A stretch of 64,000 nucleotides of DNA from Streptomyces rishiriensis (GCF_030815485.1 NZ_JAUSWV010000002.1:7998001-8062000), one strand, 5' to 3'; positions 1-8,347 are shown, numbered from the stretch's first letter. Translations and numbers: made by a program. Notes: generated from the sequence alone by a model not told the origin.

Positions 1-646
1 GTCCGTTGCCGTCCATCACACAAGCGACATGCCGCGGTACCCGTGCCTGCCGACCTTGGCTGACGGGACTGTCGGCAGGCGGCGGAACGGTAGGAGCACC
101 CAAGGTCCGGTCAACCGTCACCCGTGCTCCTCGTGGTTGTCACGGCCCGATGCGTCTCCGGCTCGCAAACGCCGCTGGGCATCCCGTCAACGGACCACCG
201 CCGCTCGACCCACTGCGTCGCGAACACGCGGGGGCCCGGCGGGGCCCAAGGAACGAAGACGCCCGTGGACGAGTTGCCGGCCTGGATTCCGTACTGGCCC
301 AGAACCGCTCCCCGTCTCGAGCACCACCCAGATGAACACCCAGCAGACTGGCCTGACCTGCACGAGGCCATGAGGTGATTCGCCCAGATTCACTCCTAGG
401 CGGCCCTCAACGAACGAGCGGACGAAAAGACAAAGGCGGCGAAGTAACTCCCTGACGCCCGCGGTCCGGAGTCCCACGCATGCAGCCTCGGGCACGCGAC
501 AGCAAGCCCGCCTATGGGACAACTAGCGTGCTTCAGCACAGCCATCACTCGATCAGTGGCCACTCTGAAAAAGCTCACTGACCCTGTCGCGCAACGAAGT
601 CTGATTTCCGCGAGCAGTATGTGCCTGCACTGATCATGCTGGCGCC
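1..646. other. gene-free left edge
   Basis: No reading frame here has a convincing start, ribosome site, codon bias and recognisable product together. Several overlapping frames are open only because the DNA is GC-rich. The stretch could be decayed coding DNA, since it lies near a degraded insertion-sequence gene, but I cannot name a source. Confidence 0.5.
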
Positions 647-1096
647 ATGACGATGTCATCCACTACAGACTCAGTGACAGTCCTCACCGGTATGTATGCG
701 GCTGAGGCCGAGTACCTGGCGGCCGGAGGTCCTGGCGAGTCTTCGTTCGACCTCCTCGCCCCCTTCTTCGCGTCGAATGTCGAGCTGCATCAGGCGGATG
801 CTCTGCCCTATGGAGGTACTTGGCGTGGGCACAACGGAATGACGCAGTTCTTCCTCACGATGGGACAGGTCTGGGAGACGTTCGACATGGTGGCGCAGGA
901 GTTTCTTGCCACCGGTGAGACTGCGGTCGTGCTCACTCAGGTCCGTGCTCGCGCTCGTGCGACCGGCCGTGAACTCCGCTTCCCGATCCTGCAAACGATC
1001 ACGATCAAGGACGGGCAGATCACCGAGGTCCGTCCCTTCTACTGGGACACTCAGGCCATCGTGGATGCCTGCGCCGGGTCCGTGCCGACAGACTGA
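647..1096 (+). CDS. SnoaL-like / NTF2-fold protein
   Basis: This 149-residue protein reads like the SnoaL/NTF2-like family. It has an N-terminal helix with an aromatic 'FDLLAPFFA' segment, a central 'YGGTWRGHNGMTQFF' stretch typical of the alpha+beta cone fold, and a C-terminal strand pair 'ITIKDGQITEVRPFYWD', which is the family's usual end. Members bind small hydrophobic ligands or act as isomerases, hydrolases or cyclases; the substrate cannot be told from sequence. The start chosen is the first ATG; a second ATG lies two codons later. It stands alone, with no operon partner. The fold call is fairly firm and the function is unknown. Confidence 0.75.
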   Translation: MTMSSTTDSVTVLTGMYAAEAEYLAAGGPGESSFDLLAPFFASNVELHQADALPYGGTWRGHNGMTQFFLTMGQVWETFDMVAQEFLATGETAVVLTQVRARARATGRELRFPILQTITIKDGQITEVRPFYWDTQAIVDACAGSVPTD

Positions 1097-1430
1097 AACC
1101 GACTGTAAATCCGTTGGTCACAGCCACTCGTTGAGGACTGCGACCACCACAGTCGCCTCATGGCGGACGACAAGTCTGCGTTGATCTGGCTTACGGGTGG
1201 GGCATGAAGTGGACGACTGCCCGGAAATGACAGATTTCCTACCGTCGAAGCCATGACGACAGATGTGACTCGCTCACGTACACGTCAAGGAACAGGCCCC
1301 ACCCCTCTTGCCGGGGCCGACAGACCATCTAGGGCTCCTCTTCGCCCGTCGCGCGGTGTGCAGGCGATGGTCGGCGAGGGTGGGATGATCCTTCCAGTCC
1401 GGTACGCCTGGCATTGCCACGTGCACGGAA
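1097..1430. other. intergenic, nothing recognised
   Basis: About 330 bases with no supported gene. A frame opening at 1253 overlaps the next gene and has no homologue that I recognise. Confidence 0.4.
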
Positions 1431-1859
1431 ATGCCGGTGACCGACGAGGAAGACGAAGGATCGATGACGCTGAAGGTGGGCCAACGGGTGCGGCTGGCGG
1501 CGGACCTCCGGTTGGCCGGGTCGGTGACCCCGGCCGAGGAGCCCCCGGAGCAGACGGGTGCCTTCGCCGCCTCTGTGGCTCTGGCAGCAGGCATCGAGGG
1601 CACTGTCGAGCGTGTGGACGAGCATCACCGGCAGCAGAGCCACGAGGTCCGTGAGTACCTGCGCCTCAAGTCGCTCCTCGACGACTTCGGCCACCAGATG
1701 CCGCCGGAGAGCAGAAAGCAACTGGAGGAGCAGGTGGGGGCCTTGGCAGAGCAGTGGGCCGCCTTCCAGCGACGGATGCTTCGCGTCACGGTCCGCGTCA
1801 GGCTCGACAACGGATTCGTCCTTGACGAAGCCCCGGAGGAGGCTTTCGTCTCTGCCTGA
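1431..1859 (+). CDS. conserved hypothetical protein, possibly SH3-like
   Basis: A 142-residue soluble protein that I cannot name. It starts with a compact 'LKVGQRVRLAADLRL' segment resembling the first strands of an SH3-like barrel. A charged, helix-prone middle with 'SHEVREYLRLKSLLDDFG' and a 'RVTVRVRLDNGFVLDEAPEEAF' ending follow. The ATG at 1431 is used here. An ATG at 1464, just after GAAGGA, is an alternative that would remove 11 residues. No partner gene is obvious; downstream is a decayed istB in the opposite orientation. Codon bias supports a real gene, and the function is unknown. Confidence 0.55.
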   Translation: MPVTDEEDEGSMTLKVGQRVRLAADLRLAGSVTPAEEPPEQTGAFAASVALAAGIEGTVERVDEHHRQQSHEVREYLRLKSLLDDFGHQMPPESRKQLEEQVGALAEQWAAFQRRMLRVTVRVRLDNGFVLDEAPEEAFVSA

Positions 1860-1914
1860 CCAGTCGTCGCAGCGCTCGCCGCTCGCACTGCTGGGCGTCT
1901 GGGCGTCGCCGCAG

Positions 1915-2045
1915 CGAAGGCCAGCCTGCCGGCGTGTGCTGGTGACCGCGTTGGAGCGGCGTTCGTGGGCAGCGTCCACAATTTCGGTAGAACGCCTCGA
2001 CGCCGTTCGCGCCCACGGGTAGCAGGCCGATGTCGTCGACGAGAT
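1915..2045 (-). pseudogene. istB: remnant of IS21-family istB (helper ATPase)
   Basis: On the minus strand, one frame (about 2043 down to 1984) reads LVDDIGLLPVGANGVEAFYR. The next frame (about 1981 down to 1919) continues as IVDAAHERRSNAVTST. In intact IstB proteins these two blocks are contiguous: the Walker B 'hDDIGhLP' region, then 'VDAAYERRS..VTSN'. A frameshift at about 1982 therefore splits them, and neither the N-terminal Walker A region nor the C-terminus is visible nearby. No IstA partner or terminal repeats were seen. It marks a past IS21-type insertion directly upstream of the TetR gene. Confidence 0.7.
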
Positions 2046-2090
2046 GCTGCGATAGACGACCGGTTTGCTTCTCAGGTAGTCGAATGGTCG

Positions 2091-2096
2091 TATACT
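2091..2096 (+). promoter_or_regulatory. -10 element, probable leaderless promoter
   Basis: TATACT matches the actinobacterial TANNNT -10 consensus and lies 7 bases before the ATG at 2104. Transcription would therefore begin at or next to the start codon. No ribosome site precedes that ATG. A convincing -35 at normal spacing is not visible; TTGCTT at 2065-2070 is 20 bases away. Confidence 0.55.
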
Positions 2097-2103
2097 GCAC
2101 CCC

Positions 2104-2724
2104 ATGGGACGGACGAGCGATGCCAGGAGCAAGATTCTCCATGCCGCGCAGTCCCTCATGGAACTGCGGGGATACTCGGCGCTGGGCGTGGCGGAGATCT
2201 GCAAGACGGCCGGTGTACCCAAGGGCAGCTTCTACTACTTCTTCGAGTCCAAGGAGGCCCTGGCGCTGACCGTGCTCGATGAGCAGTGGGCGGCTCAGCG
2301 ACGCGACTGGGAGCGTGCTCTGCGGGGCGACCAGGAGCCCATGCTGCGGCTCCGGCAGCTCTTCGAGGACACCGCGGCCGCTCAGCGCGCCGGCCAGGCG
2401 ACCTGCGGAACCGTGTCCGGGTGCATGTTCGGCAACCTCACGCTGGAGCTGAGCAATCAGACGGAGCCCATCCGTCAGCGCCTGCAGGAGATCTTCGACG
2501 CCCAGGTCGGCATGGTCGAAGACGTGATCTCGGCCGCCGTGGAGCGTGGTGACGTGACGGTCACCGACGTGCGTGACGCCGCCCGTTCCGTCGTCGCGCA
2601 GTTGGAGGGGCAGGTGCTGTTCGCGAAGCTCTACAACGACACCGCCCCGCTCGATGCCCTTTGGCCGAACTGCCTCGCTCTCCTGGGAGCGCGCGCCCCC
2701 GAATCGGGCGTGGCCGCTGTCTGA
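2104..2724 (+). CDS. TetR/AcrR-family transcriptional regulator
   Basis: A 206-residue one-component repressor. The N-terminal helix-turn-helix is complete: 'ILHAAQSLMELRGYSALGVAEICKTAGVPKGSFYYFFESKEAL' up to about residue 50. A helical ligand domain follows, containing the 'TCGTVSGCMFGNLTLEL' motif with two Cys (about residues 100-106) typical of the TetR_C_6/NemR-like branch. Those Cys may sense electrophiles, as in NemR, but this is inference. The start follows a -10 box by 7 bases, suggesting leaderless translation. No target gene lies beside it in the same direction; the upstream neighbour is an istB remnant. Confidence 0.85.
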   Translation: MGRTSDARSKILHAAQSLMELRGYSALGVAEICKTAGVPKGSFYYFFESKEALALTVLDEQWAAQRRDWERALRGDQEPMLRLRQLFEDTAAAQRAGQATCGTVSGCMFGNLTLELSNQTEPIRQRLQEIFDAQVGMVEDVISAAVERGDVTVTDVRDAARSVVAQLEGQVLFAKLYNDTAPLDALWPNCLALLGARAPESGVAAV

Positions 2725-2790
2725 CCGGGCCGCACCGCGTCGCCTGCGAAGTGCGGGTGTAGGACATGCGCCGGCTCACGGGCCTTGACG

Positions 2791-2826
2791 CTCACCCCTC
2801 GGCCTTCTCGGAGGTCGAGGGGTGAG
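2791..2826 (+). terminator. hairpin after TetR gene
   Basis: CTCACCCCTCG (2791-2801) pairs perfectly with CGAGGGGTGAG (2816-2826) around a 14-base loop, about 70 bases after the TetR stop. There is no T-run, as is usual in this group. Confidence 0.6.
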
Positions 2827-3188
2827 TCCTTCGGGAGGCCGGCCCATGACGGCGTCATGCGAGCTTGACGCCCTCGATGCCGATGGTGACGGGTTCGATG
2901 TCGCGCCCCCTGAAGGTGGTCCAGCGCCTACGGGCGCGAGTACATGATCCCACCCGGTCGGCGACTGCCGCGTGCCCCTTCGCCGTCCCCCCCGGCATGC
3001 CCGGGCGGCCCGACCGTCCCCTGACTCAGTGATCCTGCGCCAGGTCAGGAGGACCGGGTCGGGGCCGGTCGCCGCTCACGGACATCGCCGCAGTACAGGC
3101 GTCACCGCAGCCGCCAGTGCCGACAGCGCCGTACGTGTCGGGCCGGCGCGGGCGACGCGACGCACCTCACAGTCCCCGAGCCGGAATC
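2827..3188. other. intergenic, possible gene tail on minus strand
   Basis: No supported gene. A minus-strand frame ending at 2855 reads 'WTTFRGRDIEPVTIGIEG' just before its stop. This looks like a protein tail, but no body lies upstream of it, so it may be a relic. Confidence 0.3.
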
Positions 3189-3202
3189 AGACAGATCTGT
3201 CT
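3189..3202. promoter_or_regulatory. TetR-type operator in front of MFS gene
   Basis: AGACAGATCTGTCT is a perfect 14-base palindrome 44 bases before the MFS start codon. Its core, ACAGATCTGT, recurs just before the downstream TetR gene, so that regulator probably controls both genes. Confidence 0.75.
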
Positions 3203-3245
3203 AGTGTTGAGGGAGGCACTGCCGTCCAGTCCTGGAGAGTGCCTC

Positions 3246-4529
3246 ATGAGGTCCGTGTCCACCGCTCATCCGGTCGCCGCCGAGGCCGACCCGGTCAGGC
3301 GCGCCGCGGCACACGCCACCACGCGCCGCCCGGCCCTCGGCCCCGCCGCTTCCATCGGCCTGCTCGCCTCGATCCTCGTGTCGCTGCTGGCCGCCTCCAG
3401 CACCCCGACCCCTCTCTACGCCGTCTACCAGCAGCACTGGGGCTTCTCTCCGATCACCACCACCGTCGTCTTCGGCGTCTACGCGGTGGCTGTGCTGGTC
3501 TCCCTCCTCGTCCTCGGCAAGATCTCCGACCATGTGGGCCGACGGCCGGTCCTGTTGGCGGCTCTCCTCGGGCAGGCCGTGGCGATGGTGGTGTTCGACC
3601 TCGCCGACGGAGTGGCCGCCCTGCTGGCCGCCCGCGTCCTGCAAGGCGTGAGCACCGGTGCGGCGGTCGGCGCACTCGGCGCGGGAATGCTCGACATCGA
3701 CCCGCGGAGAGGGAGCTTCCTGAACTCCCTCGCCCCCACGATCGGCACGGCCGCCGGCGCCCTGGTCTCCGCCCTGGTCGTGCAGTACCTGCCGGCTCCC
3801 ACCCACCTCGTCTACCTCCTTCTGCTCGGGGTGCTCGCCCTGCAGGCGGTGGGCGTGCTCGCCCTGCGTGAGACCGTGAGGCGCAAGCCAGGCGCGCTGG
3901 CCAGCCTGTCCCCGGAGTTCCGACTGCCCAGGTCCGCGCGCGGTTCGGTGGCCATCGCCGCTCCCGTGCTGTTCGCGGTATGGGCGCTGGCCGGTCTGTA
4001 CGGCGCCCTCGGCCCGGCCATCACCCGGACCCTGGTGGACTCCACCTCCGTCGTATGGGGCGGACTCTCCCTGTTCGTGCTCGCCGCTTCCGCGAGCCTG
4101 GCCGTCGTGGCGCTGCGCCGGACCCCGACACGCACCGTCATGCTGCTCGGCGCCGGGAGCCTGATCGCCGGTGTGGTGATCACCTTGGTGTCCATCACCT
4201 CGGGCACCGGCGGCTCCCTCTCCGCGACGGGGTTCTTCGTGGGCGGCGCGATCTCCGGCTTCGGTTTCGGCAGCGGGTTCCAGGGAGGCATCCGCATGGT
4301 GATGCCGAACGTCGAGCCCCACGAGCGGTCGGGTGTGCTGTCCCTTCTGTACGTCGTGTGCTACCTGGGCTTCGGTCTGCCCGCGGTGATCGCGGGTGTG
4401 CTGGTCGTGCACGGCGGTGGACTGGTACGGACCGCCGATGAGTACGGCATCGCCCTCATCGTGCTGGCCGTCGCGGCCCTGGCCGGTCTGCTGCTCGGGG
4501 GCCGCCGGACCGGGCGGACGAGTGGCTGA
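3246..4529 (+). CDS. MFS transporter (drug-efflux type)
   Basis: A 427-residue integral membrane protein with about twelve hydrophobic segments after a roughly 35-residue cytoplasmic N-terminus. The family loop motif between helices 2 and 3 is visible as 'GKISDHVGRRPVLL'. A helix 5 segment with 'LNSLAPTIGTAAGALVSA' suits a proton-driven exporter. The start is set by GGAGAG seven bases before the ATG; an in-frame upstream extension lacks such a site. A palindrome shared with the next gene lies in the promoter. The likely role is export of a compound sensed by the adjacent TetR protein; the substrate is unknown. Confidence 0.88.
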   Translation: MRSVSTAHPVAAEADPVRRAAAHATTRRPALGPAASIGLLASILVSLLAASSTPTPLYAVYQQHWGFSPITTTVVFGVYAVAVLVSLLVLGKISDHVGRRPVLLAALLGQAVAMVVFDLADGVAALLAARVLQGVSTGAAVGALGAGMLDIDPRRGSFLNSLAPTIGTAAGALVSALVVQYLPAPTHLVYLLLLGVLALQAVGVLALRETVRRKPGALASLSPEFRLPRSARGSVAIAAPVLFAVWALAGLYGALGPAITRTLVDSTSVVWGGLSLFVLAASASLAVVALRRTPTRTVMLLGAGSLIAGVVITLVSITSGTGGSLSATGFFVGGAISGFGFGSGFQGGIRMVMPNVEPHERSGVLSLLYVVCYLGFGLPAVIAGVLVVHGGGLVRTADEYGIALIVLAVAALAGLLLGGRRTGRTSG

Positions 4530-4550
4530 GGAAGCCGACGGGAATAAGCT

Positions 4551-4564
4551 GAACAGATCTGTCT
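4551..4564. promoter_or_regulatory. autoregulatory TetR operator
   Basis: The 10-base palindrome ACAGATCTGT (4553-4562) matches the core of the site at 3189-3202. The right arm is identical and the outer left arm differs by two bases. It lies 15 bases before the TetR start at 4580. Confidence 0.7.
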
Positions 4565-4579
4565 GAAAGGGTGAGTGAC

Positions 4580-5161
4580 ATGGCGACCGCAGCGGCGAAG
4601 AAGTCGTCGGCACGTGAGCGTCTGCTGGACGCGGCGAACGAGCTCTTCTACAGCGAGGGTGTACAGACCGTCGGCATCGACCGCGTCATCGAGCAGGCCG
4701 GCGTCGCCAAAGCATCCCTCTACAACACCTTCGGCAGCAAGGAAGGGCTGATCACCGCCTATCTGGACCGTCGTGACGCGCGGATCAGGGAGCGGATCAC
4801 CCGCGTCCTGACCCGCTTCAGGACCCCGCGCGAGCAGCTGCTCGGGGTCTTCGACGCGCAGGGAGAGATGTTCACTGATCCCCGGTACAACGGTTGCCCG
4901 TTCGTGCGCGCCACCGCCGAGGTTCCCGCGGACAGCCGGATCAGCCGCGCCGCGGATCAATACCGCACCTGGGTGCGCGGTCTGTTCACCGAACTGGCCG
5001 CCCAGTCCGGGTACGCCGATCCCGGGGAACTGGCCCGTCGGCTGCACCTGCTCTACGACGGTGCCCAACAGGCCGCTCGGATGGACCACGATCCCTCGGC
5101 CGCCACCACCGCGCGAGCAGCCGCGGCCGTGCTGCTCGACGCGGCACCACTCGCGGCTTAG
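4580..5161 (+). CDS. TetR-family repressor of the adjacent MFS gene
   Basis: A 193-residue TetR protein. The DNA-binding domain is at about residues 10-55 ('LLDAANELFYSEGVQTVGIDRVIEQAGVAKASLYNTFGSKE'), followed by a helical effector domain with 'NGCPFVRATAEV', common in the TetR_C group near efflux pumps. The ATG at 4580 was preferred to the GTG at 4571 because AAAGGG lies at proper spacing from the ATG. Matching operators in front of this gene and the MFS gene, 50 bases apart tail to head, make an efflux-repressor pair the best reading. Confidence 0.85.
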   Translation: MATAAAKKSSARERLLDAANELFYSEGVQTVGIDRVIEQAGVAKASLYNTFGSKEGLITAYLDRRDARIRERITRVLTRFRTPREQLLGVFDAQGEMFTDPRYNGCPFVRATAEVPADSRISRAADQYRTWVRGLFTELAAQSGYADPGELARRLHLLYDGAQQAARMDHDPSAATTARAAAAVLLDAAPLAA

Positions 5162-5232
5162 GCGGCTGCGGCGGGTCGGGTGTGTGGCGGCTGACGCCCG
5201 GTTTCCAGGTGATGCCGTTCGGCCTGGGGATT

Positions 5233-5261
5233 TTGCGTTTCCGCATGTCACCGGTCAGAAT
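5233..5261 (+). promoter_or_regulatory. promoter for CGNR gene (leaderless)
   Basis: TTGCGT (5233-5238) and CAGAAT (5256-5261) are separated by 17 bases, a near-consensus housekeeping promoter. The GTG at 5268 is 6 bases after the -10 element and has no ribosome site, implying a leaderless message. Confidence 0.6.
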
Positions 5262-5267
5262 GGTGAC

Positions 5268-5819
5268 GTGCATCATGCATTTCCTTGTGGGACGCTCTTC
5301 CTCGACTTCGTCGGAACGCTGCGCGCACGCCGCAACGAGGCGCCGACGGAAATGCTCTCACGCCCCGATTCGCTCGACGACTGGTTCGTGGAGTCCGGCA
5401 TGGTGGACGAGGCCCCCGGCGCCGCCGAGGCCGACCTCGCGACCGCCCTGGTTCTGCGGGAGGCCATCTATGCGGTGGTCGCGTCGCATCTGGCCGGCGG
5501 ACCTCTGCCTGCGGGAGCGCTCGCCGAGCTGAACCGGCAGGCGGCCGGCCTGCCGGTACGGGTGGAGCTCGGCGCCGACGGCACGCGGCGCCGTACAGGT
5601 TCCGTTGCCCAGGGACTCGTGGTCCTCGCCCGGGAGACCGTGGAGGTCCTCGGAGGAGTGGAGGGCGCGCTGCTGCGCGAGTGCACCCGTCCCGAGTGCA
5701 CCCAGGTGTACCTCGACCGCTCGCGCGGCCCTCGGCGGGAATGGTGCTCCATGAAGACCTGCGGCAACCGGGTCAAGGCCGCCGCCTACCGGTCCCGCCG
5801 GCACAGCGCAACGGCCTGA
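5268..5819 (+). CDS. ABATE/CGNR zinc-finger protein (putative regulator)
   Basis: A 183-residue protein of the CGNR family. The N-terminal ABATE-like domain begins 'FPCGTLFLDFVGTLRAR' and includes 'LREAIYAVVASHL'. The C-terminal treble-clef CGNR zinc finger spans about residues 143-175, with Cys pairs in 'ECTRPECTQVYLD' and 'WCSMKTCGNRVKAAAYR'. The family is thought to be stress-linked transcriptional regulators; the target is unknown. The frame is open well upstream over the TetR gene, but homology begins near the GTG at 5268, which fits the promoter spacing. It is a single gene. Confidence 0.85.
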   Translation: MHHAFPCGTLFLDFVGTLRARRNEAPTEMLSRPDSLDDWFVESGMVDEAPGAAEADLATALVLREAIYAVVASHLAGGPLPAGALAELNRQAAGLPVRVELGADGTRRRTGSVAQGLVVLARETVEVLGGVEGALLRECTRPECTQVYLDRSRGPRREWCSMKTCGNRVKAAAYRSRRHSATA

Positions 5820-6038
5820 GTCCTGCCGCGCCGACCCCGGTGCTTCCCTGGCGCTCGTGGCGAGGCGGTCGCCGTCTCGGCGGGGACGCAGCCGCCGACG
5901 ACCACCTGGCCCTGCCGAGCGGAGCCGGACTCGGCGAGCCGGTGAGCAGGATGCGCAAAGGCCGCGGCCGCCTGGCTGCGTGACACGCCGGTGTGCGGCC
6001 GTACCGCGCTTGGCTGCTGGCCTTCTCTGCCGGTGCCC

Positions 6039-6230
6039 TCAGAGTCCCAGGTCCAGGGCGACGCAGGAGAAGTTCTGCCACGCGCTCTCGGGGTCGTACG
6101 CGTCGATGATCCCGCTGCCCGGCCGGTGCGTTCTCTCCTCGACCATGTCCTCGGGCCGGACGCGCTCGGGCAGCTTGCCGAACTGTGCGTGACGTGCGGC
6201 TGCCGCGATGTCGGTGGTGTCGCTGTTCAT
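6039..6230 (-). CDS. small conserved hypothetical protein (63 aa)
   Basis: An acidic protein of 63 residues with 'FGKLPERVRPEDMVEE' in the middle and 'DPESAWQNFSCVALDLGL' at the end. The ATG at 6230 follows an excellent AAGGGGAGGT ribosome site, which makes it a confident gene although the frame is open further upstream. I do not recognise a function. Its promoter region holds an 8+9+8 perfect inverted repeat (6309-6333) resembling two sites before the VOC gene at 7.9 kb, so the two genes may share a regulator. Confidence 0.65.
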   Translation of the reverse strand: MNSDTTDIAAAARHAQFGKLPERVRPEDMVEERTHRPGSGIIDAYDPESAWQNFSCVALDLGL

Positions 6231-6308
6231 GGTGAACCTCCCCTTGGTGGTGGCGGGACGTGAGCCGTCCTGCTGCTCGGACAGCGTCAGCATGCGCCTC
6301 CTGGAGTA

Positions 6309-6333
6309 AAGTAACCTGCCAAGACGGTTACTT
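6309..6333. promoter_or_regulatory. inverted-repeat operator
   Basis: AAGTAACC - 9 bases - GGTTACTT is a perfect repeat, 79 bases upstream of the 63-residue gene start. The spacing and the TNACC-TG...GGTNA pattern match the two sites at 7938-7998. Confidence 0.6.
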
Positions 6334-6507
6334 CCGTGGACGCGCCTACGAACGCGGGCCGTCGGCAGGTGCGGGAGCAGCGGCCTTGCGGTCCTCTGGA
6401 GCCGGGCGATGACAATCTCCAGGACCAGGCCGTGGGCGGTAAGGCGGTAGGTGAGCGCGGTGAGTTCGGCGGCGTCGCGGACAAGGTGCTCCGGCGACCC
6501 GCGGCCG

Positions 6508-7314
6508 TCAGGGACGCAGGTCCACCCAAGAGCCGTGTGCCGCAGTGCGCAGCAGTGACGAGAGGCCCGCTTCGTGGAAGGCGAGCTCCAGATCGGCGCC
6601 CCCCTCGGAGAAGTGAGCCCAGCCGTCGTAGTGAGCCGGTACCACGACGTCCGCACGGAGGACGGCTGCTGCCGCCGCCGCCCGCCGACTGTCGAGGGAG
6701 AGCGGGCGCCCGTCGAACTTCGTCGGCACCCGTGCCGCTCCCGCGTTCAGCAGCGCGGCGGTGACGTCCGGGACGCGCCGGGAGATCTCCGCCACGACGC
6801 GCAGCGAAGCGTTGTCACCGCTGACGTACACCGTCGGAAGTCCCCGACCGGACAGCACGAAACCGGTGACCTCACAGTTGACATGACCGTCGGCGTCACG
6901 GTCGCCGTCCTCGGGACCGTGCACCGCCGGCACCGCGAGCACGGAGAGGTCGCCCTCGCCGTCCCCGCGTGCCACTGAGTGACTGTCCCAAGGGGCGAGG
7001 CCGACCGCCGGTGAGCCGAGCCGCGCCGCGGTGAGCGGCCCGGTCAGGATCAGCGGCGAGGCCTTCGCGAACGCGCGGCCCCGCTCGTCGAGGTTGTCTG
7101 GATGCAGGTCGTGGCTGACCAGCACGAGATCCACCGAGCCGACGGCGTCCTCGGTCCGGGCCGGTCCTCTCGTCTTGGTGAGATACCCGTGCGGGCCCGC
7201 CTCGTCGAAGGTGGGATCGCTGACGATCCGCAGTCCGCCCATGTCGATGACGGCTGTCGGGCCGCCCAGGACCGTGGCTGCACATTCCTGACGAGGGAGT
7301 TCGCTGGTCGCCAT
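6508..7314 (-). CDS. MBL-fold metallohydrolase (UlaG-like)
   Basis: A 268-residue soluble protein of the metallo-beta-lactamase superfamily. The metal-binding motif appears as 'VSHDLHPDNLD' (HxHxD-type, about residue 87). Further ligands are plausible in 'VPAVHGPEDGD' and near 'PAHYDGWAHF'. The N-terminal strands 'ATVLGGPTAVIDMGGLRIVSDP' fit the UlaG/YtnP-like branch, which includes lactonases and phosphodiesterases. The substrate is unknown. A VOC gene on the same strand lies 139 bases upstream; the two may be cotranscribed and act on a reactive metabolite, but that is inference. Confidence 0.82.
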   Translation of the reverse strand: MATSELPRQECAATVLGGPTAVIDMGGLRIVSDPTFDEAGPHGYLTKTRGPARTEDAVGSVDLVLVSHDLHPDNLDERGRAFAKASPLILTGPLTAARLGSPAVGLAPWDSHSVARGDGEGDLSVLAVPAVHGPEDGDRDADGHVNCEVTGFVLSGRGLPTVYVSGDNASLRVVAEISRRVPDVTAALLNAGAARVPTKFDGRPLSLDSRRAAAAAAVLRADVVVPAHYDGWAHFSEGGADLELAFHEAGLSSLLRTAAHGSWVDLRP

Positions 7315-7453
7315 TGTCGACTCCGTCCGACGATCGTGGTCGTAAGGTCCAAGAGATGCAGGGGGCGAACTTCCGCGAGCGTGTCCGGCGATCGCGGGGT
7401 GGGAGCACCGCCTCCGAGCGCGGCCCGGTCCTCGCTTGCGAGATCGCTCGCCG

Positions 7454-7897
7454 TCAGCGTCCGGGAAGGCGCGTCGTCACTTCCTGGAGCACCCACCCGT
7501 TGCCGTCCGGGTCGCTGAACGCGGCGAACGAGCCGTAGCTGGCGCGCGTCGGGTGCGGACCGCTGACCCGGCCCTCCCGTGTGCCGCGGTGGAAGACCCC
7601 GCCCGCGTCGTGGAAGACCTCGCTGATGTCGATGCCGCGGGCGGCGAGGTCGGCGTGGGCTTCCTCGATGTCCTCCACGATGAGATGCAGACCTTGCACC
7701 GATCCCGGGGCGGCCGTGGTGACACCGGTGCCGAAGAGGATCGAGCTCTGCGAGCCGGGAGGGGTCAGGTGTACCACCCGGTAGCTGTCGTCGGCGATGT
7801 GGTCGACGTCCAGGCGGAAGCCCAGCGCCTCGTAGAACGCCTTGGCCCGATCGACGTCGGAAACGGGCAGCACCACAACTTCGAGCTTCAGGTCCAT
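7454..7897 (-). CDS. VOC-family (glyoxalase-like) protein
   Basis: 147 residues with the duplicated beta-alpha-beta-beta-beta modules of the vicinal-oxygen-chelate superfamily. The first module begins 'LEVVVLPVSDVDRAKAFYEALGF' and the second 'GLHLIVEDIEEAHADLAARG', ending in 'SFAAFSDPDGNGWVLQEV'. Such proteins are glyoxalases, dioxygenases or antibiotic-binding proteins; the present one looks like the small Streptomyces 'glyoxalase' group, with no assignable substrate. Two related inverted repeats precede the start (7938-7998), implying repression by a MarR-, HxlR- or TetR-like protein encoded elsewhere. Confidence 0.85.
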   Translation of the reverse strand: MDLKLEVVVLPVSDVDRAKAFYEALGFRLDVDHIADDSYRVVHLTPPGSQSSILFGTGVTTAAPGSVQGLHLIVEDIEEAHADLAARGIDISEVFHDAGGVFHRGTREGRVSGPHPTRASYGSFAAFSDPDGNGWVLQEVTTRLPGR

Positions 7898-7937
7898 CGT
7901 GCTTTCGCTTTCCTGGCCGGGGGTGCCGCTCCGGGCG

Positions 7938-7998
7938 CGTCACCTGTTGAAGTGGTGACGAGCTTGGCACCGAGTGCATCACCTGTCAAGCAGGTTAC
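7938..7998. promoter_or_regulatory. tandem operator sites before VOC gene
   Basis: CGTCACC - 9 bases - GGTGACG (7938-7960) and ATCACC - 9 bases - GGTTAC (7978-7998) share half-site sequence and 9-base spacing with the repeat at 6309-6333. The nearer site is about 40 bases upstream of the ATG. Confidence 0.6.
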
Positions 7999-8347
7999 GA
8001 ATCGAGTCGTAGACCCTCTCGCGCCGGGCTCCCGCCCCCGCGGTTGATCACGTACGGCGGGCCGGTTGGCGCCTGCGCCGCGAGCCGGTTGGTAGGCCGC
8101 CGCGTCGCGGCCCGACCGGGATCGATCCGTGTCGGGCCGCCTGAGTGTGATGCAGGCCATAGCTCCTGTCGGCCGATCTCGGAATGCGTCGGCCCGCGCC
8201 GTGGCTGTGTTCGTTGTGGGCCATCCCTGTCCTGGGAGGCGCACCGGGCAATGGTGACCGGCGCGACTGGCCACCGGAGCCGGACACCCATGGGTCCGTC
8301 CGCTCCGCCGCATCCGGATCGCCGCCCGCGAAAGGTTCCCCCGCTCC

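Noticed and set aside
1253..1654. 133-codon frame overlapping the 142-residue hypothetical gene
   Set aside because: It overlaps a better-supported frame and turns into Gly/Arg-rich low complexity.
3201..4613. 470-codon antisense frame over the first MFS gene
   Set aside because: Its composition (Gly/His/Gln/Glu-rich) is the usual shadow of a GC-rich membrane protein gene.
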